From positions 930,001 to 994,000 of the forward strand of contig JADKKO010000004.1 of the NCBI GenBank assembly GCA_016720465.1: a stretch of DNA of 64,000 bases. Reading direction: 5' to 3'. Under the pieces are notes generated by a model. It searched no databases and had not been told where the DNA came from. It saw only the letters and a program-made list of their open reading frames with translations. The position numbers and the translations under genes are program-made. Of the stretch, positions 8,850 through 17,385 are shown one piece after another; position 1 is the first letter of the stretch, and each line of letters starts with the position of its first letter. The DNA is from Holophagaceae bacterium (GTDB taxonomy: Bacteria > Acidobacteriota > Holophagae > Holophagales > Holophagaceae).

Positions 8850-9650
8850 ATGACGCACAAGATGTTCCCAAAGATCGCGCCTCTGGCCGCTTGCGTCCTG
8901 CTGGCCGGCGGCGCCCTGAACGCCGAGGAATCGGAAATCCCCGTCGCCATCAACCTGCCGACGGCGGACCGGATGCAATTCTGGGACATCGGCCTGGTAT
9001 TCACCCACCGCTTCCTTTCGCCGGTGAAGGACCACGGCAAGGACCTCTACGGCCTGGACGGCTTCACCTACGCTGGTTTCGGATTCAATTTCGGCATCAA
9101 GTCGGTGGAGGGCTTGAATGCCAGCATCTACCGCACGGCGGACAACAAGACCTTCACCGTGGCGCTCCAGCAGCAGCTCCTGAACAAGGACCGGATCCGC
9201 ATGTCCGCCAGGGTGGAGCGCTTCGACGAGGTGGTCACCCAGGTGGCGACCAAGGATGGAACCGTCGGCATCAGCGGCATGGTCTTCCAGCTCCCGACCG
9301 AGATTTTCGTCACGGATGATCTGGTGCTGTCCGTGGTCCCCACCTACCTGAGCCGCACCACCACCCAGGAGAAGAGCATTTTCAACTATGGCATCGGGCT
9401 GCACTACGACTTCACGGGCAAGTTCAGGTTCGTCGCGGAGTACTACCCCCGGCCTTCGAAAATCGCCAAGACCTTCGAGACGGGCTTCGCGGCGGGCATC
9501 TCCTACAAGACCTTCAAGCACCGCTTCACGCTGATGGGCACGAACAGCACCGGGACCACCGCGCATCAGGTGCTCGGCGGCGACTACGGCGGCGGGCCCA
9601 AGCCCAAAGGCGACTGGTCGATTGGTTTCAACGTAGCGCGCGTGTTTTGA
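8850..9650 (+). CDS. Outer-membrane beta-barrel protein (DUF5777-like) in cytochrome locus
   Basis: 266 residues with an N-terminal signal peptide (LAACVLLAGGALNA). The mature part is a series of short amphipathic strands (e.g. FGFNFGIKSVEG, RFVAEYYPRP, FAAGISYKTFKHRFTLMGTN) and ends in an aromatic residue (NVARVF), as expected of an outer-membrane barrel. The overall pattern resembles the DUF5777 barrel family, which I cannot confirm without a profile search. It lies between a small cytochrome and a membrane haem protein. In porin-cytochrome conduits a barrel holds a multihaem cytochrome across the outer membrane, and this protein is the natural candidate for that role here. It is smaller than MtrB/PioB-type barrels. 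Confidence 0.75.
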   Translation: MTHKMFPKIAPLAACVLLAGGALNAEESEIPVAINLPTADRMQFWDIGLVFTHRFLSPVKDHGKDLYGLDGFTYAGFGFNFGIKSVEGLNASIYRTADNKTFTVALQQQLLNKDRIRMSARVERFDEVVTQVATKDGTVGISGMVFQLPTEIFVTDDLVLSVVPTYLSRTTTQEKSIFNYGIGLHYDFTGKFRFVAEYYPRPSKIAKTFETGFAAGISYKTFKHRFTLMGTNSTGTTAHQVLGGDYGGGPKPKGDWSIGFNVARVF

Positions 9651-9665
9651 GACAAAGGGTCCTGG

Positions 9666-10637
9666 ATGCCTGAATCACTGCTCGACCTGTTCGCCCGCGA
9701 ACATCCCGCCTTCGTGCATCTGCCGCTGGGCCTGGTGATCGCGCTGCCCTTCGCCATGGCCATCTCCTTCAAGGCCAAGCATCCGCATGCCTGGAAACTC
9801 GCTTCGTTCTTTCTGGCGGGCCTGGCGTTCATGAGCAGCGCCGTGGCCCTGCTCAGCGGCTTGTTCTGGGGCCGCCAGATCTCCCTGATTCCGCCCGGGG
9901 GCTTTCTCCCCGTGGTGGCGTCCGAGAAGCAGGTCCTCCAGAAAATGCTCCAGCTCCATGAATTCGCTGCCTTCGCCGGAATCGTCATCGGCCTGCTCTG
10001 CCTCGTCCTGCTTTGGCGTTCGCTGAAGCAGGATGGCCCGGCCCGCGCCGATGCCTCCACCCTGCGGCGGCGCCTTTCCGATCGCGGCGTGGGGATCGCG
10101 CCGCTGTTCGTCAGTTTCCTCTGGGTCGCTTCGTGGGGCTTCTGCGGGAAGCTCGGGGGCATCATGGTTTTCGGCAACGAGGAGACCAACAGGGCCGCGG
10201 CCGAGGCCGACCAGGCCCGCAAGGGCGACGCAGAAGCGGATCTCCCCATCCGCGCGCTGGATTACGCCAGCCTTGAACCCGCCCAGGCCGCTCCGGCCAG
10301 GAGCAAAGCCCATGGGAACCGCTGGGCCCGCGTATGGGTGACCGCCTCGGGCATCGACGACTACAAAGCGGGGAAGCCGCTTCCAGCAGGCGCCTATGCG
10401 GTGTTGAGCTCGGTCGAGGACCTGCGCGGAAAACCCGGCCAGGAACCCGGCCCGCTCTACATGAGGGAGACTCTGGCGGATGGCCGCGTGTCGTTCGCAT
10501 TCTATTGGCCCCGCGTGCCTGAATCCCAGCGTGCCGAGACCAATGGCGAGGATTTCGCCTATTGGCGGAGCCCCAGCGAAAAGCTGAAATCCTGCGCCGT
10601 TTGCCACGCCACGGCAGGGCCGGCGGCCAAGCCCTGA
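9666..10637 (+). CDS. DUF2231-type membrane protein fused to a P460-like haem domain
   Basis: 323 residues. The N-terminal part has HPAFVHLPLG (the His-containing DUF2231 signature) and four hydrophobic segments at about 17-33, 42-64, 97-119 and 143-166. The soluble C-terminal part (about 215-318) has the look of a cytochrome P460 domain: a DDYKAGKPLPAGAYAV strand region, a central YWP segment, and a single haem motif CAVCH near the C-terminus. The conserved membrane His residues could bind b-type haem; this is an inference. It starts 15 bases after the barrel gene. Its position suggests an inner-membrane electron entry point for the neighbouring cytochromes. The fusion of these two domain types is uncommon in my experience. 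Confidence 0.75.
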   Translation: MPESLLDLFAREHPAFVHLPLGLVIALPFAMAISFKAKHPHAWKLASFFLAGLAFMSSAVALLSGLFWGRQISLIPPGGFLPVVASEKQVLQKMLQLHEFAAFAGIVIGLLCLVLLWRSLKQDGPARADASTLRRRLSDRGVGIAPLFVSFLWVASWGFCGKLGGIMVFGNEETNRAAAEADQARKGDAEADLPIRALDYASLEPAQAAPARSKAHGNRWARVWVTASGIDDYKAGKPLPAGAYAVLSSVEDLRGKPGQEPGPLYMRETLADGRVSFAFYWPRVPESQRAETNGEDFAYWRSPSEKLKSCAVCHATAGPAAKP

Positions 10638-10742
10638 TCGTTCCGGCCTGCCCGGAGGCGAGGCCCGCATTTGGACCGCGGGGCCTGTCTCCGGGTAGGC
10701 CTGCTCTGGCCCTACACTGGATGGACCTCCTGGGAGCGTCCC

Positions 10743-12755
10743 GTGTCCTTCCCCCACCTGCTGGCCCCCCTCGATCTCGGGTTCACCACGCTTCCGAACC
10801 GCGTGCTCATGGGTTCCATGCATACGGGACTGGAGGAGGAGAAGGGCGGCTTCGAGAAGCTGGCCGCATTTTTCAAGGAGCGGGCCCAGGGCGGCGTCGG
10901 CCTCATGGTCACCGGGGGGATCGCGCCGAATCTGCGGGGGCGCCTGGCGCCCTTCGGCGCGCAGCTCAGCTGGCCCTGGCAGGTGCGGAAGCACCGCCTG
11001 ATCACCGAAGCGGCGCATGCGGGCGGCGGGAGGATCGCGATGCAGATCCTCCATGGCGGACGCTACAGCTACCATCCGCTGTCCGTTTCGGCTTCGAACG
11101 TGAAATCCCCCATCACGCCCTTCAAACCGTCTGCGCTTTCCGGCCGGGGCGTCGAGGGCACCATCCGCGACTATGTGTCCTGCGCCCGCTACGCCCAGGA
11201 GGCGGGCTATGACGGCGTGGAGATCATGGGCAGCGAGGGCTACCTGATCAACCAGTTCCTGGTGGCCCGCACCAACCGCCGCACGGATAAGTGGGGCGGC
11301 TATTACGAGAACCGCATGCGCTTTCCGGTGGAGATCGTGCGGCGCACCCGGGAAGCGGTGGGGCCGAACTTCATCCTGATCTTCCGGCTTTCCATGCTCG
11401 ACCTCGTGCCCGAAGGCTCCACCTGGGAAGAGGTGGTGCAGCTCGCCAAGGCCGTGGAAGCCGCGGGCGCCACCATCATCAACACCGGCATCGGCTGGCA
11501 CGAGGCCCGCGTCCCCACCATCGGCGCCATGGTGCCGCGCGGCGCCTACGCCTGGGTGACCCGGCGCATGAAGGGCGAAGTGAAGATTCCCCTCATCACC
11601 ACCAACCGCATCAACACGCCGGAGCTGGCGGAAACCATTCTTGCGCGCGGCGACGCGGACATGGTTTCCATGGCGCGCCCGCTGCTCGCCGACCCAGAGT
11701 TCGTGCTCAAGGCCGCCCGGGACCGCAGCGATGAAATCAACACCTGCATCGCCTGCAACCAGGCCTGCCTGGACCATGTCTTCGAACAAAAACGTGCGAC
11801 CTGTCTCGTGAATCCAAGGGCCTGCTACGAGACGGAACTGAATTTCCAGAAAGCGGCGAATTTCAAGCGCATCGCCGTGGTGGGCGGAGGCGCCGCGGGC
11901 ATGGCCTTCGCGGGCTACGCCGCCGAGCGGGGCCACCGGGTGACGTTGTTCGAGGCGGCCGGCGAGCTGGGCGGCCAGCTCAATCTGGCCAAGCGGGTGC
12001 CGGGCAAGGAAGAATTTTATGAAACCCTGCGCTATTTCTCGCGCCGTCTCGAGCTGATGAACGTCGACGTGAAGCTGAACACCCGCGCTTCCGCCGAGGA
12101 ACTGAAAACCTTCGATGAAATCGTGCTCGCCACGGGCGTCCTGCCGCGCCAGCCAGAAATCCCCGGCATGGACCATTCGAAAGTCGTCAGCTACCCGGAC
12201 CTGCTATCGGGACGCAGGAAAGCGGGCGCGAAGGTGGCCATCATCGGCGCCGGCGGCATCGGCTTCGATGTGGCGGAATTCCTGGTGGCGGAAGGCGAGA
12301 AACCCGACATCGGCGTCTATTTGAGAACCTGGGGCGTGGACGAGCGGGAAGGCCCCCGCGGTGGGCTCCAGGCCTCGCCGGAGAAGCCGAGGCCAGGCCG
12401 CACGGTGTTCCTCTGCCAGCGCAAAAGCGACCGCATGGGGGCCACCCTGGGCAAGACCACGGGCTGGGTCCACCGCGCCACGCTCAAGGCCAACCAGGTG
12501 AAGATGATCGGCGGCGTCACCTATGAACGCATCGACGACCAGGGCCTGTGGATCCGCGAGAGCGGCGGCGAACCGCGCTGCCTCGACGTGGATTCCGTCA
12601 TCAACTGCTCCGGCCAGCTCAGCCAGCGCGAGTTGGTGGAACCCCTGAAGGCCACAGGCGTTCCCGTGCACCTCATCGGCGGCGCCGAGCTGGCCGCTGA
12701 ACTCGATGCCAAGCGCGCCATCCGCCAAGGCGCGGAGTTGGCGGCGAAGATCTAG
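10743..12755 (+). CDS. fadH: 2,4-dienoyl-CoA reductase / NADH:flavin oxidoreductase (FadH type)
   Basis: The enzyme reduces 2,4-dienoyl-CoA during unsaturated fatty acid oxidation, using FMN, FAD and a 4Fe-4S cluster. GTG at 10743 has GGGAG six bases upstream and gives 670 residues, close to FadH length; the frame is open further upstream without homology. The old-yellow-enzyme barrel spans about 1-330 (GRYSYHPLSVSAS, YLINQFLVARTNRRTDKWGG). Cluster cysteines are C335, C338, C342 and C354 in CIACNQAC...CLVNP. A Rossmann segment, IAVVGGGAAGMAFA, begins near 374 and a second nucleotide site, KVAIIGAGGIGFDVAEF, near 498. The ACAD gene at 33 kb could act in the same pathway. Confidence 0.93.
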   Translation: MSFPHLLAPLDLGFTTLPNRVLMGSMHTGLEEEKGGFEKLAAFFKERAQGGVGLMVTGGIAPNLRGRLAPFGAQLSWPWQVRKHRLITEAAHAGGGRIAMQILHGGRYSYHPLSVSASNVKSPITPFKPSALSGRGVEGTIRDYVSCARYAQEAGYDGVEIMGSEGYLINQFLVARTNRRTDKWGGYYENRMRFPVEIVRRTREAVGPNFILIFRLSMLDLVPEGSTWEEVVQLAKAVEAAGATIINTGIGWHEARVPTIGAMVPRGAYAWVTRRMKGEVKIPLITTNRINTPELAETILARGDADMVSMARPLLADPEFVLKAARDRSDEINTCIACNQACLDHVFEQKRATCLVNPRACYETELNFQKAANFKRIAVVGGGAAGMAFAGYAAERGHRVTLFEAAGELGGQLNLAKRVPGKEEFYETLRYFSRRLELMNVDVKLNTRASAEELKTFDEIVLATGVLPRQPEIPGMDHSKVVSYPDLLSGRRKAGAKVAIIGAGGIGFDVAEFLVAEGEKPDIGVYLRTWGVDEREGPRGGLQASPEKPRPGRTVFLCQRKSDRMGATLGKTTGWVHRATLKANQVKMIGGVTYERIDDQGLWIRESGGEPRCLDVDSVINCSGQLSQRELVEPLKATGVPVHLIGGAELAAELDAKRAIRQGAELAAKI

Positions 12756-12797
12756 TGGCGGGTCCATGTTCCAGCTAGGCGGTGCCGGGAGTCCATC

Positions 12798-13127
12798 ATG
12801 ATGAAGGTTTTCGAAGCCCGGCACCATGCCGAGGCCCATTTCGTGGCGGGGCTTCTCGACGCTTCTGGAATTTCCGCGGAGGTCCGTGGCGAGTCCCTTT
12901 TCACTACCGTGGAAGGCGGCACCGCCATTCCAGGAATGCGCCCTTCGGTCTGGATCCTGGAAGACCGTCAACAGGAGAAAGCGAGGGAGATCCTCTCGAA
13001 CTACGCGACCGGGGAGGGCGCGCCGACCTTTTCCGACGGCCCGTGGAAGTGTCCACGGTGCGGTGAAATCCACGAACCCCAATTTGCCGCATGCTGGAAT
13101 TGTGGAACCGAGAATAATAGGGAATGA
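12798..13127 (+). CDS. DUF2007-domain protein with C-terminal zinc ribbon
   Basis: 109 residues. Residues 1-75 (VFEARHHAEAHFVAGLLDASGI...PSVWILEDRQQEKAREIL) match the pattern of the DUF2007 (putative signal-transducing) domain, a small PII-like alpha/beta fold. Residues 84-104 form a zinc ribbon: CPRCGEIHEP followed by CWNCGTEN. Its stop overlaps the kdsC start by four bases (ATGA), so the two are translationally coupled. A molecular role is not known for the family. Confidence 0.8.
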   Translation: MMKVFEARHHAEAHFVAGLLDASGISAEVRGESLFTTVEGGTAIPGMRPSVWILEDRQQEKAREILSNYATGEGAPTFSDGPWKCPRCGEIHEPQFAACWNCGTENNRE

Positions 13128-13648
13128 CCGACCTCCAATCCCGCGCCCGCCGAATAAAATTGCTGTGCACCGATGTGGATGGCGTGCTCACGGACGGGTC
13201 CCTTCATTTCGGCCGGGAACCGGGCCATACCAAGGCTTTCAATGTGCGGGACGGCGCGGGCATCAAGTGGCTGCAGAAGGCCGGCATCCCGGTGGCGTTC
13301 ATCTCTGGGCTGGATTCCCCTTCAACCTGGAACCGCGCGAAGCAACTGGAGGTAGTGGACTGCTTCGCGGGGCATCTGCAGAAGCTGCCGATCCTGGAAC
13401 AGCTGTGCGCCAAGTACGGGTTGCAAATGGACCAGGTCGCGTTCATCGGCGATGATCTGCACGATCTGCCTCTGCTTAAGCGGGTGGGCTTGGCGGTTTG
13501 TCCCGAAGATGCGGTGGCCGAAGTGCGCGCCGCATCCCATTGGATTGTCCCCCTCTACGGCGGCCGCGGCATCCTGCGCGCCGTGGCAGAAGAGATCCTG
13601 AAGGCGCAAGGGAAGTGGGATGAGGTGGTGGGGCGGTACTCGGTTTGA
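13124..13648 (+). CDS. kdsC: 3-deoxy-D-manno-octulosonate 8-phosphate phosphatase
   Basis: A 174-residue HAD-family phosphatase that removes the phosphate from Kdo-8-P on the way to lipopolysaccharide core. The nucleophile and acid are D17 and D19 in CTDVDGVLTDG; motif II is FISGLDSPST, where other KdsC proteins have an S/T-G-R segment; motif IV is FIGDDLHDLPLL; and the C-terminal GGRGILRAVAEEIL segment is the usual KdsC tail that reaches into a neighbouring subunit. No capping domain is present, as expected for this tetrameric subfamily. It overlaps the preceding DUF2007 gene by four bases. With lpxB nearby it supports an LPS-bearing outer membrane. Confidence 0.92.
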   Translation: MTDLQSRARRIKLLCTDVDGVLTDGSLHFGREPGHTKAFNVRDGAGIKWLQKAGIPVAFISGLDSPSTWNRAKQLEVVDCFAGHLQKLPILEQLCAKYGLQMDQVAFIGDDLHDLPLLKRVGLAVCPEDAVAEVRAASHWIVPLYGGRGILRAVAEEILKAQGKWDEVVGRYSV

Positions 13649-13744
13649 GTCCCAAGTCTCAAGTCTCAAGTCTCAAGTCTCAAGCAGGAGCGGACCCATC
13701 ATTCCGGTGCATTTGGGACTTGGGATTTGTCGCTTGGGACTAGT
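13648..13744. repeat. Heptamer repeat element (CAAGTCY)n with partial inverted arm, copy 1
   Basis: From 13648 a CAAGTCT-type heptamer repeats five times (13648-13684). About 26 bases further on, 13711-13740 carries the complementary words TTGGGACTTGGGA and CTTGGGACTA. The right arm is more diverged than in the copy at 18.1 kb. The element lies exactly between convergent kdsC and the DUF885 gene, and the last codons of the DUF885 gene are read out of it. Confidence 0.8.
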
Positions 13745-15516
13745 CCACTGGATGAATGCTGCCCCCCGCGTTCCGCGATCCAGGCATCCACGCGCCGCTC
13801 CAGCAGGTCCAAGGGCAGCGCGCCGCCCCCCAGGACGCAATCGTGGAAGCCCTTGATGTCGAAGCGGGGGCCGAGCTTCGCTTTCGCCTTCTCGCGCAGT
13901 TCGAGGATCTTCATCTGGCCGATCTTGTAGGCCAGGGCCTGGCCTGGCCAAGCGATGTAGCGGTCGGTTTCGCTTTGGATGTCCACTTCGTCCATGGAAC
14001 CGTGGGCGCGGAAGTAGTCCACCATCTGGGCCCGGGTCCAGTGCAGCGAGTGGACGCCCGTGTCCAGCACCAGGCGGATGGCGCGCAGCATTTCATCGTT
14101 CAGGCGGCCGTAGTCGGAATAGGGATCTTTGTAGTATCCAAGCTCCTTCGGCAGGCGTTCGGAGTACAGGGCCCAGCCCTCTTCGAAAGCCGTGAAGGGC
14201 GCATGCTTCTGGAATTCAGGCACCGAATCCAGTTCCTGGGCGATGGAGATCTGCATGTGGTGGCCTGGGATGGCCTCGTGGTAGGCGGTGCTCTCGCAGG
14301 TAAGCATGGTGCGGGTTTCAGCCTTGAAGGTATTGACGGCGAAGCGCCCGGGCCGCTTGCCATCGGGCGTCCCGGCATTGTAGTCCGCGGCGGCGGCGGC
14401 TTCCGCCCGGAAGGCCTCCATGGGGATCACGCGCAGAGGCGCTTTTGGAAGCCTGCCGAATAGCTTCGGCAGTTGGGCTTCCATGCCGTCCACATAGCCT
14501 TTATAGCGCGCCACCAGCTCCGCGCCATCCTTCGGATGAAGGTCCTGCTTTTTGGAGACGGCTTCCCGGAAGGCGGCCAGATCCTTGAATCCGAGGCTCG
14601 CGCCGATGACGGCCATTTCGGCTTCGATGCGCGCCACCTCCTTGAGTCCGGTCTCGTGGATGGCTTTCGCATCGAGCGCAGTGGTGGTGTGGCGGCGGAT
14701 GGCGTAGCGATACCGCTCCTCTCCGCCTTTCAGGGCCCAGATCCCCGGCTCGACCCGGCCTTTGGGCAAATACTCCTTTTCAAGAAAATTCAAAAGGCGG
14801 ACATAGGCGGGCGTCACCGCCTGCCTGAGGGCCGCGTCCACGTGCTCGCGGAGCGTCGCCCGCTCGCCCGCGGAAAAGCCTTCCGGGAAGGCCTTCAAGG
14901 GTTCCAGGAAGGGCGCAGTGGCGGTGGTTCCGCCGCTCAAGGGCCGCACCTGGCCGATGATCCCCTGGATCACGAGCCTGGGCGGAACGTTCTGGCGCCG
15001 GAGCCCCGAACGCATGTTGGCGATGGCATCGTCGATGCTCTTCGGGAAAGCGCGGAGCCGTGAAACGTAGTCCTGGTAGTCCTTCGGAGTCTTGAAGGGA
15101 TGGCTGCTGAAGAGCTGCGGGAAATCGATGTGCGGGCCGTCCATCTGGGTGAGGGGAGTCTCCCAGGGCTTGAATCGGGCGCCCTCCAGTTGATCCTGGA
15201 CCAGGGTATGGAGGACATCGCGGCTGAGAAGCCGGTCCGCGTCCAAGCCCTTCCCGGGGACCGCATCCAGTTTTGCCAGGAAGGCGCGTTTCCAGGCGAG
15301 GTCCTTCTGGATGGCGGCCAGGGACACATCGCTGAGCCGATCGTTGTAGCGGCCGTCGCCCACGGTGGTGGCCAGCTCCGGGCTCGTGCGCAACACGTGC
15401 TCCCAGTAGTTCCTGAAGAGGCGATCCAGGGTTTTGGCGGGAGTTGCGGCGGCCTCCAAGGGCACAGCGCAGATCGTTGCAGCTAGCAGGACGGGAAGGA
15501 TGAGCTTATGGATCAA
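13699..15516 (-). CDS. DUF885-family secreted metallopeptidase-like protein
   Basis: 605 residues with an N-terminal signal peptide (LILPVLLAATICAVPLEA). The sequence has the DUF885 pattern: FRNYWEHVLRTSPELAT near the N-terminus, the catalytic-looking YHEAIPGHHMQ (HExxxGHH) near residue 415, a downstream EEGWALYSERL and a TDRYIAWPGQALAYKIG segment. These motifs put two His and a distal Glu in the arrangement seen in gluzincin-like zinc peptidases, so an exported peptidase is likely. The TTG start overlaps the lpxB stop by four bases (TTGA), implying coupling. The last ten or so residues (SDKSQVPNAPE) are encoded by an intergenic repeat element, so the native C-terminus may once have been different. 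Confidence 0.88.
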   Translation of the reverse strand: MIHKLILPVLLAATICAVPLEAAATPAKTLDRLFRNYWEHVLRTSPELATTVGDGRYNDRLSDVSLAAIQKDLAWKRAFLAKLDAVPGKGLDADRLLSRDVLHTLVQDQLEGARFKPWETPLTQMDGPHIDFPQLFSSHPFKTPKDYQDYVSRLRAFPKSIDDAIANMRSGLRRQNVPPRLVIQGIIGQVRPLSGGTTATAPFLEPLKAFPEGFSAGERATLREHVDAALRQAVTPAYVRLLNFLEKEYLPKGRVEPGIWALKGGEERYRYAIRRHTTTALDAKAIHETGLKEVARIEAEMAVIGASLGFKDLAAFREAVSKKQDLHPKDGAELVARYKGYVDGMEAQLPKLFGRLPKAPLRVIPMEAFRAEAAAAADYNAGTPDGKRPGRFAVNTFKAETRTMLTCESTAYHEAIPGHHMQISIAQELDSVPEFQKHAPFTAFEEGWALYSERLPKELGYYKDPYSDYGRLNDEMLRAIRLVLDTGVHSLHWTRAQMVDYFRAHGSMDEVDIQSETDRYIAWPGQALAYKIGQMKILELREKAKAKLGPRFDIKGFHDCVLGGGALPLDLLERRVDAWIAERGGQHSSSGLVPSDKSQVPNAPE

Positions 15517-16655
15517 GGGTTCTCCATGGAATGCAGCAGGTGTTCGGCCACGCGGGCCGCAGCGCCGGGCTCGCCGAGGTGCTGGCGCACGGTGCCCAGA
15601 TCTTCCCGGATCCTGGCTGCTTTGACGGGATCGAGCAGGCGCGCGAGAACCTTCGACAATTCATCGGGATTCACCTTGCCCTGCACCAGCTCTTCCACCA
15701 CGCCGCGCCCGGCGACGACATTGGCCAACCCGAAATGGGGCAGTTTCACGAAGGATTTCGCCATGGCATAAGTCAATGGATTGAGTTTGTAGACAATGGC
15801 GAAAGGTGTGCCCAGCAAGGCCGTTTCCAGCGTCGCGGTGCCCGAAGCCACCAGAGCTGCATCCGCATAGGCGCGGGCTGCATAGCTGTAGGAACGCAAC
15901 GGAAGAATGGGCGTGTTGTTCAGGAAGGGTGAGATGAATTCATCCGAAAGGGTCGGAGCGACAGGAAGCACCCATTGCACATCATGGTGTTTTGAATCGC
16001 CGTGCCACCGCCGCGCCAATTCCGCCATGGGCGGCAGCAGGCGTTGGATCTCGCCTTCGCGGCTGCCGGGAAGCAGCGCCACCAGGGGTTTCATTGGGTC
16101 GAGTCCAGTGCTTGAAAAGAAGGCCTCGCGATCCACTTCCGGTTTGACCATTTCCACCAAGGGATTGCCCACCCAGACGGCCTCCACGGGAAAACCTTTG
16201 AAGAGGCCGGGTTCGAAATCAAACAGGCAATAGAGCGTGTCGAGGACGCGGCCCAGCTCCGGGATGCGGCCCTTCTTCCAGGCCCAGACCTGGGGACAGA
16301 CGTACTGGTGGAGCTTCACGGCGGGCATGGATTTCCGCAGCGATCTGGCGAGCCGCAGATTGAGACCCGGATAATCGATGAACAGCGCGGCCTCGATGGC
16401 TTCTTCTCCGGCCGCTTGAAGGATCCGCTTGAAGAGCCGGTTGAGCGAGGGCAGGTGCTTGATGACCTCGATGAACCCCACCACGCCGAGATCCTTCACG
16501 TGGGCCAGCTGGCGATCGAGATAGGGCGCCATGCCGTCCCCGCCGATGCCGATGATGCGCAGGTCCGGGCGCCGCGCCTTGATCTCGCGCAATAGTTCCG
16601 CGCCGTGCAGATCGCCGGAAGCTTCGCCCGCGATGACGAGCAGGGTGCGGCTCAC
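15513..16655 (-). CDS. lpxB: Lipid-A-disaccharide synthase
   Basis: A glycosyltransferase (GT19) joining UDP-2,3-diacylglucosamine and lipid X into lipid A disaccharide. GTG at 16655 gives 380 residues, the usual length, and overlaps the stop of the preceding gene as GTGA; the frame is open for 10 more codons upstream. Signature segments are VIAGEASGDLHGAEL at the N-terminus, DYPGLNLRLA and YVCPQVWAWKKGR in the middle, and LLPGSREGEI, ASGTATLETAL and PFAIVYKLN in the C-terminal half. It sits between an unrecognised protein and a DUF885 peptidase gene, both coupled by overlap, which is an unusual lipid A operon setting. Confidence 0.96.
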   Translation of the reverse strand: MSRTLLVIAGEASGDLHGAELLREIKARRPDLRIIGIGGDGMAPYLDRQLAHVKDLGVVGFIEVIKHLPSLNRLFKRILQAAGEEAIEAALFIDYPGLNLRLARSLRKSMPAVKLHQYVCPQVWAWKKGRIPELGRVLDTLYCLFDFEPGLFKGFPVEAVWVGNPLVEMVKPEVDREAFFSSTGLDPMKPLVALLPGSREGEIQRLLPPMAELARRWHGDSKHHDVQWVLPVAPTLSDEFISPFLNNTPILPLRSYSYAARAYADAALVASGTATLETALLGTPFAIVYKLNPLTYAMAKSFVKLPHFGLANVVAGRGVVEELVQGKVNPDELSKVLARLLDPVKAARIREDLGTVRQHLGEPGAAARVAEHLLHSMENP

Positions 16656-17356
16656 TCGCGGCTCCGATCCGGCTGCTCGTTCCAATGGGCGCCGAAGACC
16701 AGGCTTTCATCTGGCACGATCGGCCGACCTAGCGCGGTGGTGGGCATTTCTGCGGGAAAAAATACGGTTGGGAATTTTCCCTCAAGCATCTTGATTCTCG
16801 AAGAAAGCTCCTCCGGAGACCCCTCTACCGCAAGATTCCAGCGGTAGCCAGTGCGCTGCAGCGAAGTGTAATCGGCTTCCGATCCTCCCACCGCGGTGAA
16901 GAGGCGGTCTGCGATGAGATCGAGGTCCTGGCCGATGTCCGGATCCCAGCAGAATCCCACCGCCTCGCCCCTGGCCTCCCTCAGCAGCGGCACCAGCGCC
17001 GGAAGGGCGCCCTTCGAAGGGCGGAGCGCGAGCTTCACGCCGCGGCCGGAGGTGTGCTCCAGGAGGGCTTCCAGGGTTTGGAGGAAGGCCGCGTTGGCTT
17101 GCCGGCCCGTGGGCGCGCTGGCCGGCAGCACCAGGAAATCCACGCCGAGCCGGGGGCGCAGCGCTTCCAGCGCCAGTTCCAATAGCCCGGCGCCCCAGGG
17201 CCCTGGCGGGAGGTGCAGCGCATGGATGGCCATTCCGTGCCTGGCGGACGGCTCCCACTCCGCATGGAGATGTCCATCCCACCTCAGCTCGACATTCCTG
17301 AACGCGGCCCAGGTTTCAGGGCTGGAACCGGAGAGGATCAGGGGAACAAAGCGCAT
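16652..17356 (-). CDS. Uncharacterised 234-residue protein upstream of lpxB
   Basis: I do not recognise the family. The chain has no signal peptide or membrane segment. Alternating hydrophobic strands and helices (MAIHALHLPPG, VDFLVLPAS, VKLALRPSKGALPALVPLL, EAVGFCWDPDIGQDLDLI) resemble a small TIM-barrel or sugar-phosphate isomerase/epimerase-like fold, and a C-terminal half with YRWNLAVEGSPEEL follows. Its stop overlaps the lpxB start by four bases, so it is co-translated with lipid A synthesis. It could be a lineage-specific accessory or a deteriorated isomerase. The start is ATG at 17356, only 29 bases from a divergent gene. Confidence 0.6.
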   Translation of the reverse strand: MRFVPLILSGSSPETWAAFRNVELRWDGHLHAEWEPSARHGMAIHALHLPPGPWGAGLLELALEALRPRLGVDFLVLPASAPTGRQANAAFLQTLEALLEHTSGRGVKLALRPSKGALPALVPLLREARGEAVGFCWDPDIGQDLDLIADRLFTAVGGSEADYTSLQRTGYRWNLAVEGSPEELSSRIKMLEGKFPTVFFPAEMPTTALGRPIVPDESLVFGAHWNEQPDRSRE

Positions 17357-17385
17357 GGGATTATCATGAAGCAGCGGAGGAGAGC

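Noticed and set aside
9675..12176. An 833-codon antisense frame across the DUF2231-P460 and fadH genes
   Set aside because: It crosses the boundary of two well-supported plus-strand genes and has no motifs; a GC-rich shadow.
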